Of a DNA stretch of 25,199 nt, positions 7,344 to 14,389 are shown piece after piece. Source of the stretch: a virus. The first letter of the stretch is position 1, and each line of letters opens with the position of its first letter. The DNA lies in the IMG/VR virus record IMGVR_UViG_3300017743_000111, positions 1 through 25,199 of that record; one strand, given 5' to 3'. Under the pieces are notes generated by a model, which ran no database searches, was not told where the DNA came from, and was given only the letters and a program-made list of their open reading frames with translations. A program made the translations under genes and the position numbers.

Positions 7344-8089
7344 AAGACACAGAAAAATTTTACAAAGATAATAAGTATTGTGTTATAAAAGAATTTATAC
7401 CACCTATACTTGCAGATTATCTATACGGTTATGCTCTTATGAGAGCTAATAGAGCAAAGACTATGGTCAATAGTAAATGGCCTGGTTATAGAGCAGAGCT
7501 TGATGGCACATATAAAGATCAACAAGTGCCTAATACTTACTCATGTTATGCTGATCCAGCAATGGAAACATTATTACAATATGGTTTACAAGGCATGAGA
7601 AATATTACAGGTTTAAATCTTAAACCTACATATTCATATTGGCGTTTATACAAGAACGGTGATGATTTAAAAAGACACAAAGATAGACCAAGTTGTGAAG
7701 TGTCAACTACATTATGTTTAGGATATGACAATAATAATTTAAAAGGTAGAAAACAAGATTGGGAAAAATATGACTGGCCTATGTGGGTAGATAAGACAGG
7801 AGGCTTTGGTAATAGAGGTGTGCCTATTCATATGAAACCTGGTGATATGATAGTTTATAGAGGTTGTGAAATAGAACATTGGAGAGAACCTTTTTTAGGT
7901 GATAATCACGCTCAAGTATTCCTTCATTATAACAACGTAGATGGACCATATGGTGAAAACTGTGTCTATGATGGCAGACCTCATTTAGGATTACCTGCTG
8001 AATTTAAGATACCAGAAAAAATACAGGCAATGCAAAAGGCAGATAAAAACTTACATGAGCAGCGATTATCAAACAAAGAAAAAACATAA
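7334..8089 (+). CDS. 2OG-Fe(II) oxygenase-like protein B
   Basis: This is a 251-residue protein read from ATG 7334, which has AGGA 5 bases upstream; an earlier in-frame start at 7316 lacks such a site. The Fe(II) triad is His115-x-Asp117 in KRHKDRPS and His182 in EIEHWREPF, with PGDMIVYRG just before the distal His as usual in this superfamily. The N-terminal part (residues 8-35, FYKDNKYCVIKEFIPP) resembles the substrate-side segment of phytanoyl/prolyl-hydroxylase-type enzymes. It overlaps gene A by 10 bases and gene C by 35 bases. It is not an obvious recent duplicate of A: spacing and insertions differ. Confidence 0.85.
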   Translation: MAIKDTEKFYKDNKYCVIKEFIPPILADYLYGYALMRANRAKTMVNSKWPGYRAELDGTYKDQQVPNTYSCYADPAMETLLQYGLQGMRNITGLNLKPTYSYWRLYKNGDDLKRHKDRPSCEVSTTLCLGYDNNNLKGRKQDWEKYDWPMWVDKTGGFGNRGVPIHMKPGDMIVYRGCEIEHWREPFLGDNHAQVFLHYNNVDGPYGENCVYDGRPHLGLPAEFKIPEKIQAMQKADKNLHEQRLSNKEKT

Positions 8090-8594
8090 AGACTTCACGT
8101 TGGTACAAGATAATTTCTTGTCAAATAATGAGTGTGATGAGTTAGTAGAAAAATATAAAAATCTTACATCTGAATTTGATAATAATAAGTATGGTTATTC
8201 ATCATACTTTACGAACAATATAACATTTTCAGATCAATTAAAAACATTAATAGATACATACACAAAAACATTTAAGGAAAGTGCTTTGACACCTTATCCT
8301 TGGGTATTAAAAGAACTTAGGTTTAAATGGTTTAAACCAGGCAACTGGTTCAAAGATTTTCATTGTGAGCATGGATATGATAATAACAAAAGAGTATTAA
8401 ACTTTATGATATATCTATCAGATCATAATTGTGGTACAGAGTTTTATACAGGTGAAGTAATTAAATCTATAAAAGGTAGGGTTGCTATGTTCCCAGCCTA
8501 CTTTACACATCTACATAGAGGACAACAATGTCCTGATAACCATGATAGATATATTATGGGTGGCTATTTTAATTATGAAGATAATCAAAGATAA
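8055..8594 (+). CDS. 2OG-Fe(II) oxygenase-like protein C
   Basis: This 179-residue member of the same superfamily begins with the typical FTLVQDNFLSNNECDELVEKYK (residues 14-35). The metal motif is a His-x-Glu variant, His103-Cys-Glu105 in DFHCEHG, with distal His152 in PAYFTHLHRG; FMIYLSD and GTEFYTGE give the core strands. Glu can replace Asp in this family, so activity is plausible. The first 11 residues overlap the end of gene B, and no strong ribosome binding site is seen, so the true start could be slightly downstream. The closest functional analogy is PKHD/procollagen-type hydroxylases. Confidence 0.8.
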   Translation: MSSDYQTKKKHKDFTLVQDNFLSNNECDELVEKYKNLTSEFDNNKYGYSSYFTNNITFSDQLKTLIDTYTKTFKESALTPYPWVLKELRFKWFKPGNWFKDFHCEHGYDNNKRVLNFMIYLSDHNCGTEFYTGEVIKSIKGRVAMFPAYFTHLHRGQQCPDNHDRYIMGGYFNYEDNQR

Positions 8595-9090
8595 AGATTT
8601 TTTAAAAGATAAACATAAGGACTTTATATCAGAGTTTATTCTAAAGGCTGATTTTCCTTATTTCATACAACCACATTCTACATTTGATGACGACTACACA
8701 ATGATGGAACATATATGTTTACGAAGATATGATAAAGATTGGAATACAGGCAACGTAGATATGTATAAGGATATATTAAATACGTTTTGCAATAAACATG
8801 ACATACGATATAAGGAAATATTAAGGTGCTCTGTAAATCTAACATTTAACGTGGGTATAAAAAAATCATTAGAACATACAGATCATAAAGAACCACACAA
8901 ACAATTATTAATATATTGTAATGATGTAAAGGACAAAAAATCATACACAGTAATATTAGATAAAAATAGAAAACCTATAGATAAAATAAAACCTATACAA
9001 TATAGTGCAGTAAGTTTTGGTGACAATCATCACTATCATTATTATCCAAGAATAGGTCATAGAGTTGTATTGGTATATACATTTAAATGA
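8575..9090 (+). CDS. 2OG-Fe(II) oxygenase-like protein D (paralog of E)
   Basis: Taking ATG 8575, inside the end of gene C, gives 171 residues beginning MKIIKDKDFL. A longer frame from 8482 would sit entirely inside gene C and adds only out-of-frame-like residues. The metal motif is His101-x-Asp103 in LEHTDHKEPH; the distal His lies in GDNHHYHYYP (152-155), followed by Arg163. It is clearly homologous to the next gene: II-DKDFL start, FP-FI, SVNLTFN / SINLTYN, KKSYTVI, and a YTFK / FTFK end. This small type differs from A-C and may be a phage-specific subfamily. Confidence 0.75.
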   Translation: MKIIKDKDFLKDKHKDFISEFILKADFPYFIQPHSTFDDDYTMMEHICLRRYDKDWNTGNVDMYKDILNTFCNKHDIRYKEILRCSVNLTFNVGIKKSLEHTDHKEPHKQLLIYCNDVKDKKSYTVILDKNRKPIDKIKPIQYSAVSFGDNHHYHYYPRIGHRVVLVYTFK

Positions 9091-9608
9091 TAATAGATAA
9101 AGATTTTTTAAGTAAGGAACAGATAGCGTATATTGAAAATCATATTTTTAGTAATGACTTTCCTTGGTTTATTGAGAACAGGAGTGTTGTCGGCAGAAAG
9201 AATAAACCTTTTCTAAAACATACGGTATTAAGAAGACCTGAGGAAAGAGAAGAAGGAGAATATTTTAGGTCATATATGGGCAAATTCTGTTTAGGTATAT
9301 TAGATAATTTTGCAAAAAATAATACTATGACGATAATAGATGTGCTTAGAATAAGTATCAATCTAACATATAACAATGGTTATGAAAAATGTAATGTACA
9401 CCAAGACCATGAATATAATCATTCACAACTGCTTGTATATATAAATGAGTGTGATAAAAAATCATATACAGTAATTAAGAATGGTAAGAAGGAAATAAAA
9501 GTAAGACCAGAGAAGTACAAAGGTGTTTGTTTTGACAATCAACCTCACTATCTATATTTTCCTAAAAAAGGCCTTAGAGCTGTTATGGTATTTACATTTA
9601 AAGTATGA
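9087..9608 (+). CDS. 2OG-Fe(II) oxygenase-like protein E (paralog of D)
   Basis: This is a 173-residue tandem duplicate of gene D, starting in an ATGA overlap with its stop. The metal motif is His105-Gln-Asp107 in NVHQDHEYNH, distal His154 in NQPHYLYFP and Arg164 in GLRAVMVF. Residues between the metal ligands (SQLLVYINECDKKSYTVI) match gene D almost position for position, while the N-terminal 80 residues have diverged more. That pattern suggests a shared chemistry with changed specificity. It is followed by uvsW through another ATGA overlap. Confidence 0.75.
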   Translation: MIIDKDFLSKEQIAYIENHIFSNDFPWFIENRSVVGRKNKPFLKHTVLRRPEEREEGEYFRSYMGKFCLGILDNFAKNNTMTIIDVLRISINLTYNNGYEKCNVHQDHEYNHSQLLVYINECDKKSYTVIKNGKKEIKVRPEKYKGVCFDNQPHYLYFPKKGLRAVMVFTFKV

Positions 9609-11059
9609 TTAAAGTAAAAAAATTAAATACGGTCTATTTACAGATAGAGGCAGAAGCAGATGTTAGACGTGAATTAACAGATTATTTTTCTTTTGAGGTA
9701 CCTGGTTATAAGTTTACACCACAATTTAGAAACAGAGTTTGGGATGGTAAGATACGATTATATTCATATGCCACAGGTCAATTATATGTTGGATTGTATC
9801 CCTATCTAAAAGACTGGTGTAATAAGAAAAACATAGAAATAGAAGAAAACAACGAGATTCATACAATTCAATCGCACACAGCCGCCGATATAGACGAATT
9901 AGTCAAGTCTTATGAACTCTCTATCACACCGAGAGATTATCAAATTGACGCATTTAAATATGCCTTAGATTACGAGAGAGGATTAATATTATCGCCTACT
10001 GCGTCTGGTAAATCACTTATCGCATATCTATTGGTAAGACACTATCTAAACGTGATAGATAACAACATACTCATAATAGTACCAACAACATCATTAGTAG
10101 AACAACTATACAAAGACTTTAAAGACTATGGATTTGATGTAGAGAATAATGTAAGTAGAAACTACCATGGTTACGAAATAGAAGAAGGCAAACGAATAGT
10201 TATCTCTACTTGGCAATCTCTATATAAACTCCCAAAAACTTTTTTCGCTGACTTCGGCGCTGTTATAGGTGATGAAGCCCATTTATTTAAAGCTGTATCT
10301 TTGACGAAAATAATGACGAAACTGACCGATTGTAAATATCGTATTGGTATGACTGGTACCTTAGATGGTACTAAAACCCATAAGTTAGTATTAGAAGGTC
10401 TATTTGGTAGAGTAAACAAAGTTGTATCTACTAGAGAACTAATAGATAAAAAACAACTTGCAGATTTAAAAATAATATGCCTAGTATTAAAACATACAGA
10501 GGCAGAAGCAAAAGCGATTTACAAAGAAAAGTATCATAAAGAGTTAGAATATCTAGCTCAGAGTGAGAAAAGAAATAAGTATATAAGAAATCTAGCAACA
10601 GCCTTGAATGGTAATACTTTAATACTATTTCAACTTGTAGAAAAACATGGTAAGGAGTTATATGAACTTATACGAAACAAAGCAGGAGACCGAGAAGTCT
10701 TCTTTGTCTATGGAGGAGTTGACACCCAACAAAGAGAACAAGTTAGAGCAATCACAGAAAAAAGCGATGACGCTATTATCGTGGCTTCCTATGGGACTTT
10801 CTCTACGGGGATTAACATACGGAACTTGCATAACATTATTTTTGCTAGTCCTTCTAAATCTAGGATAAGAAATCTACAATCAATAGGTAGAGGTTTAAGG
10901 ATAGGTGATAGTAAAGATACAGCGACATTATACGACATATCAGATGACCTGACATATAAAGAAAAGAAGAACTTTACGCTGACCCACTTTCAGGAAAGAA
11001 TAAATATTTACAACGAGGAGGGTTTCACATATGAGATCCATAGTGTGGAACTAAAGTAA
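9605..11059 (+). CDS. uvsW: UvsW RNA-DNA and DNA helicase
   Basis: UvsW is an SF2 helicase that unwinds R-loops and branched DNA; in T4 it turns off origin-dependent replication and drives fork regression and recombination. The 484-residue protein (T4: about 503) has an N-terminal domain (1-105) typical of UvsW, then RDYQIDAF, Walker A SPTASGKS (130-137), motif II DEAH (223-226), motif III MTGTLDG, and motif VI QSIGRGLRIGD. It overlaps the stop of oxygenase gene E (ATGA) and is followed after one base by an unknown gene. Confidence 0.95.
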   Translation: MIKVKKLNTVYLQIEAEADVRRELTDYFSFEVPGYKFTPQFRNRVWDGKIRLYSYATGQLYVGLYPYLKDWCNKKNIEIEENNEIHTIQSHTAADIDELVKSYELSITPRDYQIDAFKYALDYERGLILSPTASGKSLIAYLLVRHYLNVIDNNILIIVPTTSLVEQLYKDFKDYGFDVENNVSRNYHGYEIEEGKRIVISTWQSLYKLPKTFFADFGAVIGDEAHLFKAVSLTKIMTKLTDCKYRIGMTGTLDGTKTHKLVLEGLFGRVNKVVSTRELIDKKQLADLKIICLVLKHTEAEAKAIYKEKYHKELEYLAQSEKRNKYIRNLATALNGNTLILFQLVEKHGKELYELIRNKAGDREVFFVYGGVDTQQREQVRAITEKSDDAIIVASYGTFSTGINIRNLHNIIFASPSKSRIRNLQSIGRGLRIGDSKDTATLYDISDDLTYKEKKNFTLTHFQERINIYNEEGFTYEIHSVELK

Positions 11060-11060
11060 T

Positions 11061-11486
11061 ATGGTTAAAATAATTCGACTAATATCTGGCGAAGAAATCT
11101 GTTGTGTAATTCCTAAAGAACAAATTAAAGATAATAAAACGCTTATAAGATTATCTGAGCCAATGTTAATTAAATACGTGCCTAAAATAACCGAGATGGG
11201 GATATCAGATTATATCGCATTGGTTAAATGGGTTGGGTTTACTAATGATAAAATTATAACAATACCAAAAGATAAGATTATGACTATCGCAAATGCCACA
11301 GAGCCTTTTACTAGAAGATATCATCATTTAGTAGATACAATAAACAAACAAAATCAAAAACTTCCTGCCTTTATAGAAAGAGATATGTCAGATGAAGACT
11401 ATGATAATTATGATAATAAAACTCAAAAAGAGAACCTTGATGATTTAAAAGAATACTTTGATATGCCTAGCAAAAAGATACACTAG
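11061..11486 (+). CDS. Unknown protein with possible Sm-like beta fold
   Basis: This 141-residue protein begins MVKIIRLISGEEICCVIP, a strand-turn-strand start with the G-E/D turn seen in Sm/LSm and other small beta-barrel proteins; further strands (LIRLSEPMLI, YIALVKWVGF, KIITIPKDKIM) cover residues 25-85. The rest is a charged helical tail rich in Asp/Asn/Lys. An LSm-like RNA- or DNA-binding role is only a fold guess. It begins one base after uvsW and precedes a 71-base intergenic region containing a strong antisense promoter, whose transcript would run into the 3' end of this gene. Confidence 0.65.
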   Translation: MVKIIRLISGEEICCVIPKEQIKDNKTLIRLSEPMLIKYVPKITEMGISDYIALVKWVGFTNDKIITIPKDKIMTIANATEPFTRRYHHLVDTINKQNQKLPAFIERDMSDEDYDNYDNKTQKENLDDLKEYFDMPSKKIH

Positions 11487-11490
11487 CTAA

Positions 11491-11518
11491 GGTCCCTGGT
11501 GACCAACCCACATAGGGT
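11491..11518 (+). other. Tandem small hairpins in the 11487-11557 gap
   Basis: GGTC/GACC (11491-11494 with 11501-11504) and ACCC/GGGT (11506-11509 with 11515-11518) form two adjacent short stems. They lie directly downstream, on the minus strand, of the antisense promoter, so they would form the 5' part of that RNA; they would also form in plus-strand read-through mRNA. Confidence 0.35.
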
Positions 11519-11546
11519 ATTATATCAGAAAAACCTAACCTGTCAA
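11519..11546 (-). promoter_or_regulatory. Perfect-consensus sigma-70 promoter, antisense
   Basis: Read on the minus strand: TTGACA (11546-11541), a 16-base spacer and TATAAT (11524-11519), all twelve hexamer bases matching consensus. Transcription would start near 11512 and run leftward across two small hairpins into the 3' end of the 11061-11486 gene. No minus-strand gene of note lies downstream, so it would make an antisense or small RNA. Confidence 0.55.
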
Positions 11547-11557
11547 GCGACCGTGAA

Positions 11558-12163
11558 ATGAATTTACATATACCATTAAAGAACGTACCTATAATATCAA
11601 TAAAAGACTTTCATAAGTTTACAAAATATCAAAAAGATAAGATAATAAAAAATTTATTAGGTATAAAAGACCTTTGGGATGACCAACCTAATTCAAATAA
11701 ATCAACTACTAATTTTGAGATATTATATAATAAAGATGACAAAAAGTATAATAATCTTATTAATGACTTATATGATAAATTTTATAGAGTAGCACAACAG
11801 TTATTTAATTTTACAGTATCAAAAAAAAGTAAAAGAATATGTTGGGCATGTATTACTAATAAAGAATACTATAACTTTGTGCCACATAATCATATAAAGT
11901 CATCTACTATTAATGCTGTATATTACTTAAATATACCTAGAATAAACAAGAAATTATCAGGTCCTGTAAAGTTTAAAGTAGATAATAAATGGATATACTA
12001 TCAACCAGATAATAACGAGTTAATATTATTCCCAAATTATCTCATACATGACGCAACTAAACACAACTCAAAAGAATGGAGAGTAAGTATAAACATGGAA
12101 ATACTATGTAGAGAAGATAAGGATTATATTGTGCATGTCCTTGACAAAAACAACAAAATGTAG
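11558..12163 (+). CDS. 2OG-Fe(II) oxygenase-like protein F (HxH type)
   Basis: This 201-residue protein has a C-terminal oxygenase-like barrel: VPHNHIKSSTINAVYYLNIP (108-127), GPVKFKV (135-141), ELILFPNYLIHDATKH (154-169) and EWRVSINMEI. The usual His-x-Asp is replaced by His110-Asn-His112, the distal His is His164 and Arg175 is the likely 2OG contact. The same H-x-H plus SGVYYV-like layout occurs in proteins G and I here, and I recall it from a conserved family of putative 2OG-Fe(II) oxygenases. Gene F lies between the antisense promoter region and gene 55; its 3' end contains the gene 55 promoter. Confidence 0.72.
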   Translation: MNLHIPLKNVPIISIKDFHKFTKYQKDKIIKNLLGIKDLWDDQPNSNKSTTNFEILYNKDDKKYNNLINDLYDKFYRVAQQLFNFTVSKKSKRICWACITNKEYYNFVPHNHIKSSTINAVYYLNIPRINKKLSGPVKFKVDNKWIYYQPDNNELILFPNYLIHDATKHNSKEWRVSINMEILCREDKDYIVHVLDKNNKM

Positions 12164-12169
12164 TATTAT
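12141..12169 (+). promoter_or_regulatory. Sigma-70-type promoter for gene 55
   Basis: TTGACA (12141-12146), a 17-base spacer and TATTAT (12164-12169) match consensus at 11 of 12 positions; an overlapping TATAAT sits at 12169-12174. The predicted start (about 12176) coincides with the A of the gene 55 ATG, so the message may be leaderless. Confidence 0.6.
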
Positions 12170-12175
12170 ATAATT

Positions 12176-12724
12176 ATGACTAGAACAAAGAAAAAATCAG
12201 TACATTATGTAAGCAATAAAGAGTTTTTACAGGCAATGATTGAATATAAGGATCGTTGTGAAAAGGCAGATAAAAGAAAAAGAAAAAGACCTCCTGTGAC
12301 TAACTACATTGGTGAATGTTTTTTAAAGATAGCAAATCATTTATCATACAGACCTAACTTTATAAATTACACATTTAGAGATGACATGATAAGTGATGGT
12401 ATAGAAAACTGCTTACAATATTTAAATAATTTTAACCCACAAAAATCAAATAACCCATTTGCTTATTTTACGCAGATAATATATTATGCGTTTATTAGAA
12501 GAATACAGAAAGAGAAAAAACAAGCAAATATAAAATATAAGATGATTGAACAGGCAGGTATTGATGAGTTTGATACACTACCTGGAGATACTAATACAGA
12601 ATATAAGAATCAATTTTTAGAATTTTTAAGAAAGAATAGACCAACAACCGAAGAACCAAAAAAGAGTGAAATAAAAGTTAAGAAAAGAAAAAGAAGAAAT
12701 TACACAAGCGTTTTAGATACATAA
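12176..12724 (+). CDS. 55: Late-transcription sigma factor gp55
   Basis: gp55 is the phage sigma-family factor that directs host RNA polymerase core to TATAAATA late promoters, working with gp33 and the sliding clamp. The 182-residue protein (T4: 185) carries the conserved region-2-like core FRDDMISDGIENCLQYLNNFNPQKSNNPFAYF...IYYAFIRRIQKEKKQ (about residues 62-117) and a basic C-terminal tail that ends in a short segment expected to bind the clamp. The late promoters before genes 21 and 22 are its probable targets. No Shine-Dalgarno is visible before the ATG. Its last base is the A of the gene 47 start. Confidence 0.94.
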   Translation: MTRTKKKSVHYVSNKEFLQAMIEYKDRCEKADKRKRKRPPVTNYIGECFLKIANHLSYRPNFINYTFRDDMISDGIENCLQYLNNFNPQKSNNPFAYFTQIIYYAFIRRIQKEKKQANIKYKMIEQAGIDEFDTLPGDTNTEYKNQFLEFLRKNRPTTEEPKKSEIKVKKRKRRNYTSVLDT

Positions 12725-13788
12725 TGAAAATTGCAATATTAAATGATACACACTTCGGTGTTCGTAATGATAGCGAAGCATTTAGAAAATATCAATTAAG
12801 ATTTTATAACGAAATCTTTTTTCCTTACCTAGAAAAAAACAATATTAAAACACTAATACATTTAGGCGATGTTGTTGATAGAAGAAAATTTATTAACTTT
12901 CAAACTGCCTCTATTTACAGACAACAATTCTGGGACAGATTATATAAAGAAAAGATTGATACACATATAATCATAGGTAACCATGATACCTATTTTAAAA
13001 ATACAAATGAGGTAAATGCTATAGAAAATTTATATACAAGTTTTGATGGTGTTAATGAACCATTTATATACACTAAACCTAAAGTCGTAGATTTTGATGG
13101 CACTTCTATATTATTAATGCCTTGGATATGTGATGATACTAGAGAAGAATCTATACAGATGTTGAATACAGCAAAAGCAGATTTATGTTTTGGTCATTTA
13201 GAGATTAAAGGTATAGAAATGCAGAATGGTGTAATCAATGAGTTTGGTAATGATAAGGCAGACTTCAAAAGATTTGATAGAGTAATTTCAGGTCACTTTC
13301 ACAAACATACAGATGATGGTCAGATATTTTATTGTGGTGCTCAATATGAGATGACATGGTCAGATTACCAAGACCCTAAAGGTTTTCATATCTTTGATAC
13401 AGAAACAAGAGAGATTGAAAGAATATGGAATCCTCTAACTATTCATAAAAAAATAATATATGATGACAAGAAAAAAGATTACATAAACTATGATATACAA
13501 CCTTATCATAATCACTTTATAAAATTAATAGTCTTAAATAAGACAGATGATAACCAATTTGACAAATTTGTTGAAAGGTTGTATAATGAGATAACGGTAC
13601 ATGATTTAAATATTATAGAAGATTACTCTGATATAAAAGCAAGTGTAAGAGATGACATAGTTGAAATGGGTGAGGATACTGTCACATTCCTAAATAACTA
13701 TGTAGATCAACTTGAAACAGATGTAAATAAAACTAAACTAAAAGAGTATTTAAAATCATTTTACATAGAAGCAAACGACAATGCCTAA
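12724..13788 (+). CDS. 47: Recombination endonuclease subunit gp47 (Mre11/SbcD-like)
   Basis: gp47 is the nuclease half of the gp46/gp47 complex that resects double-strand ends to feed recombination-dependent replication. The 354-residue protein shows all phosphoesterase motifs: NDTHFG (Asp8, His10), HLGDVVDRR (Asp49), GNHDTY (Asn87, His88), FGHLEIKG and SGHFHKHT. Its length is close to T4 gp47 (339). It overlaps gene 55 upstream and oxygenase gene G downstream, which separates it from its partner gene 46. Confidence 0.96.
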   Translation: MKIAILNDTHFGVRNDSEAFRKYQLRFYNEIFFPYLEKNNIKTLIHLGDVVDRRKFINFQTASIYRQQFWDRLYKEKIDTHIIIGNHDTYFKNTNEVNAIENLYTSFDGVNEPFIYTKPKVVDFDGTSILLMPWICDDTREESIQMLNTAKADLCFGHLEIKGIEMQNGVINEFGNDKADFKRFDRVISGHFHKHTDDGQIFYCGAQYEMTWSDYQDPKGFHIFDTETREIERIWNPLTIHKKIIYDDKKKDYINYDIQPYHNHFIKLIVLNKTDDNQFDKFVERLYNEITVHDLNIIEDYSDIKASVRDDIVEMGEDTVTFLNNYVDQLETDVNKTKLKEYLKSFYIEANDNA

Positions 13789-14389
13789 ACCTAAACCAAG
13801 TAAAAAAATTATCAGACAAGAAAATCTATGGCCTACGCCATATTGGTATACACAACTATGGGATTTTATGAGAAGTGAAACTAGAGTTACCTTCAATGAT
13901 GATTTTACAGGTTATATTCTAAATGAAGAACAAAATAATAAGTCTGTTAGAAAATCAAACAGAGGTGGTTGGCAAAGTCATTCAACAAACGCTACAGATG
14001 AAAATTATAAACCACTAGTAGATGAGATTATGGAGTTTGTAAAACATTTAAATTTAGATGTTAAAGATATGCAAATAGCACAACTATGGGCAAATGTAAA
14101 TAGAAAAAATGATTATAATATAATACATCAACATGGACAATACAGTCTATCAGGAACTTATTATGTTAAGGTACCTGAAGATTCTGGTCGTATCGTGTTT
14201 AGAGATCCAAGACCTGGTGCAATGGGCAATAATTTTTTAGTGAGTAATTTTGATAAAGGTGAGTTTAAAAAATTAAGTATAATGGAAGGACTACTTGCGA
14301 TATGGCCTTCGTACCTAGATCATCTTGTAGAACCAAGTAATACAGACGAGGAGAGAATATCAATTAGTTTTGATATAATTTGTAGATGA
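13781..14389 (+). CDS. 2OG-Fe(II) oxygenase-like protein G (HxH type)
   Basis: This 202-residue protein begins with ENLWPTPYWYTQLWDF (14-29), then has the core IAQLWANVNRKNDYNIIHQHGQYSLSGTYYVKVP (99-132) with His116-Gln-His118, then GRIVFRDPRPGAMGNN, and LAIWPSYLDHLVEPSNTDEERISISFDI with distal His181 and Arg192. This matches the layout I recall for a widespread phage/marine-bacterial family annotated as putative 2OG-Fe(II) oxygenase. It sits exactly between genes 47 and 46, overlapping both (8 bases; ATGA), so all three are co-translated. The substrate is unknown. Confidence 0.8.
   Translation: MPKPKPSKKIIRQENLWPTPYWYTQLWDFMRSETRVTFNDDFTGYILNEEQNNKSVRKSNRGGWQSHSTNATDENYKPLVDEIMEFVKHLNLDVKDMQIAQLWANVNRKNDYNIIHQHGQYSLSGTYYVKVPEDSGRIVFRDPRPGAMGNNFLVSNFDKGEFKKLSIMEGLLAIWPSYLDHLVEPSNTDEERISISFDIICR

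Noticed and set aside
10647-10868. 73-residue plus-strand frame inside uvsW
   Set aside because: It is an alternative frame across the conserved helicase domain of UvsW, with no motif or ribosome binding site.
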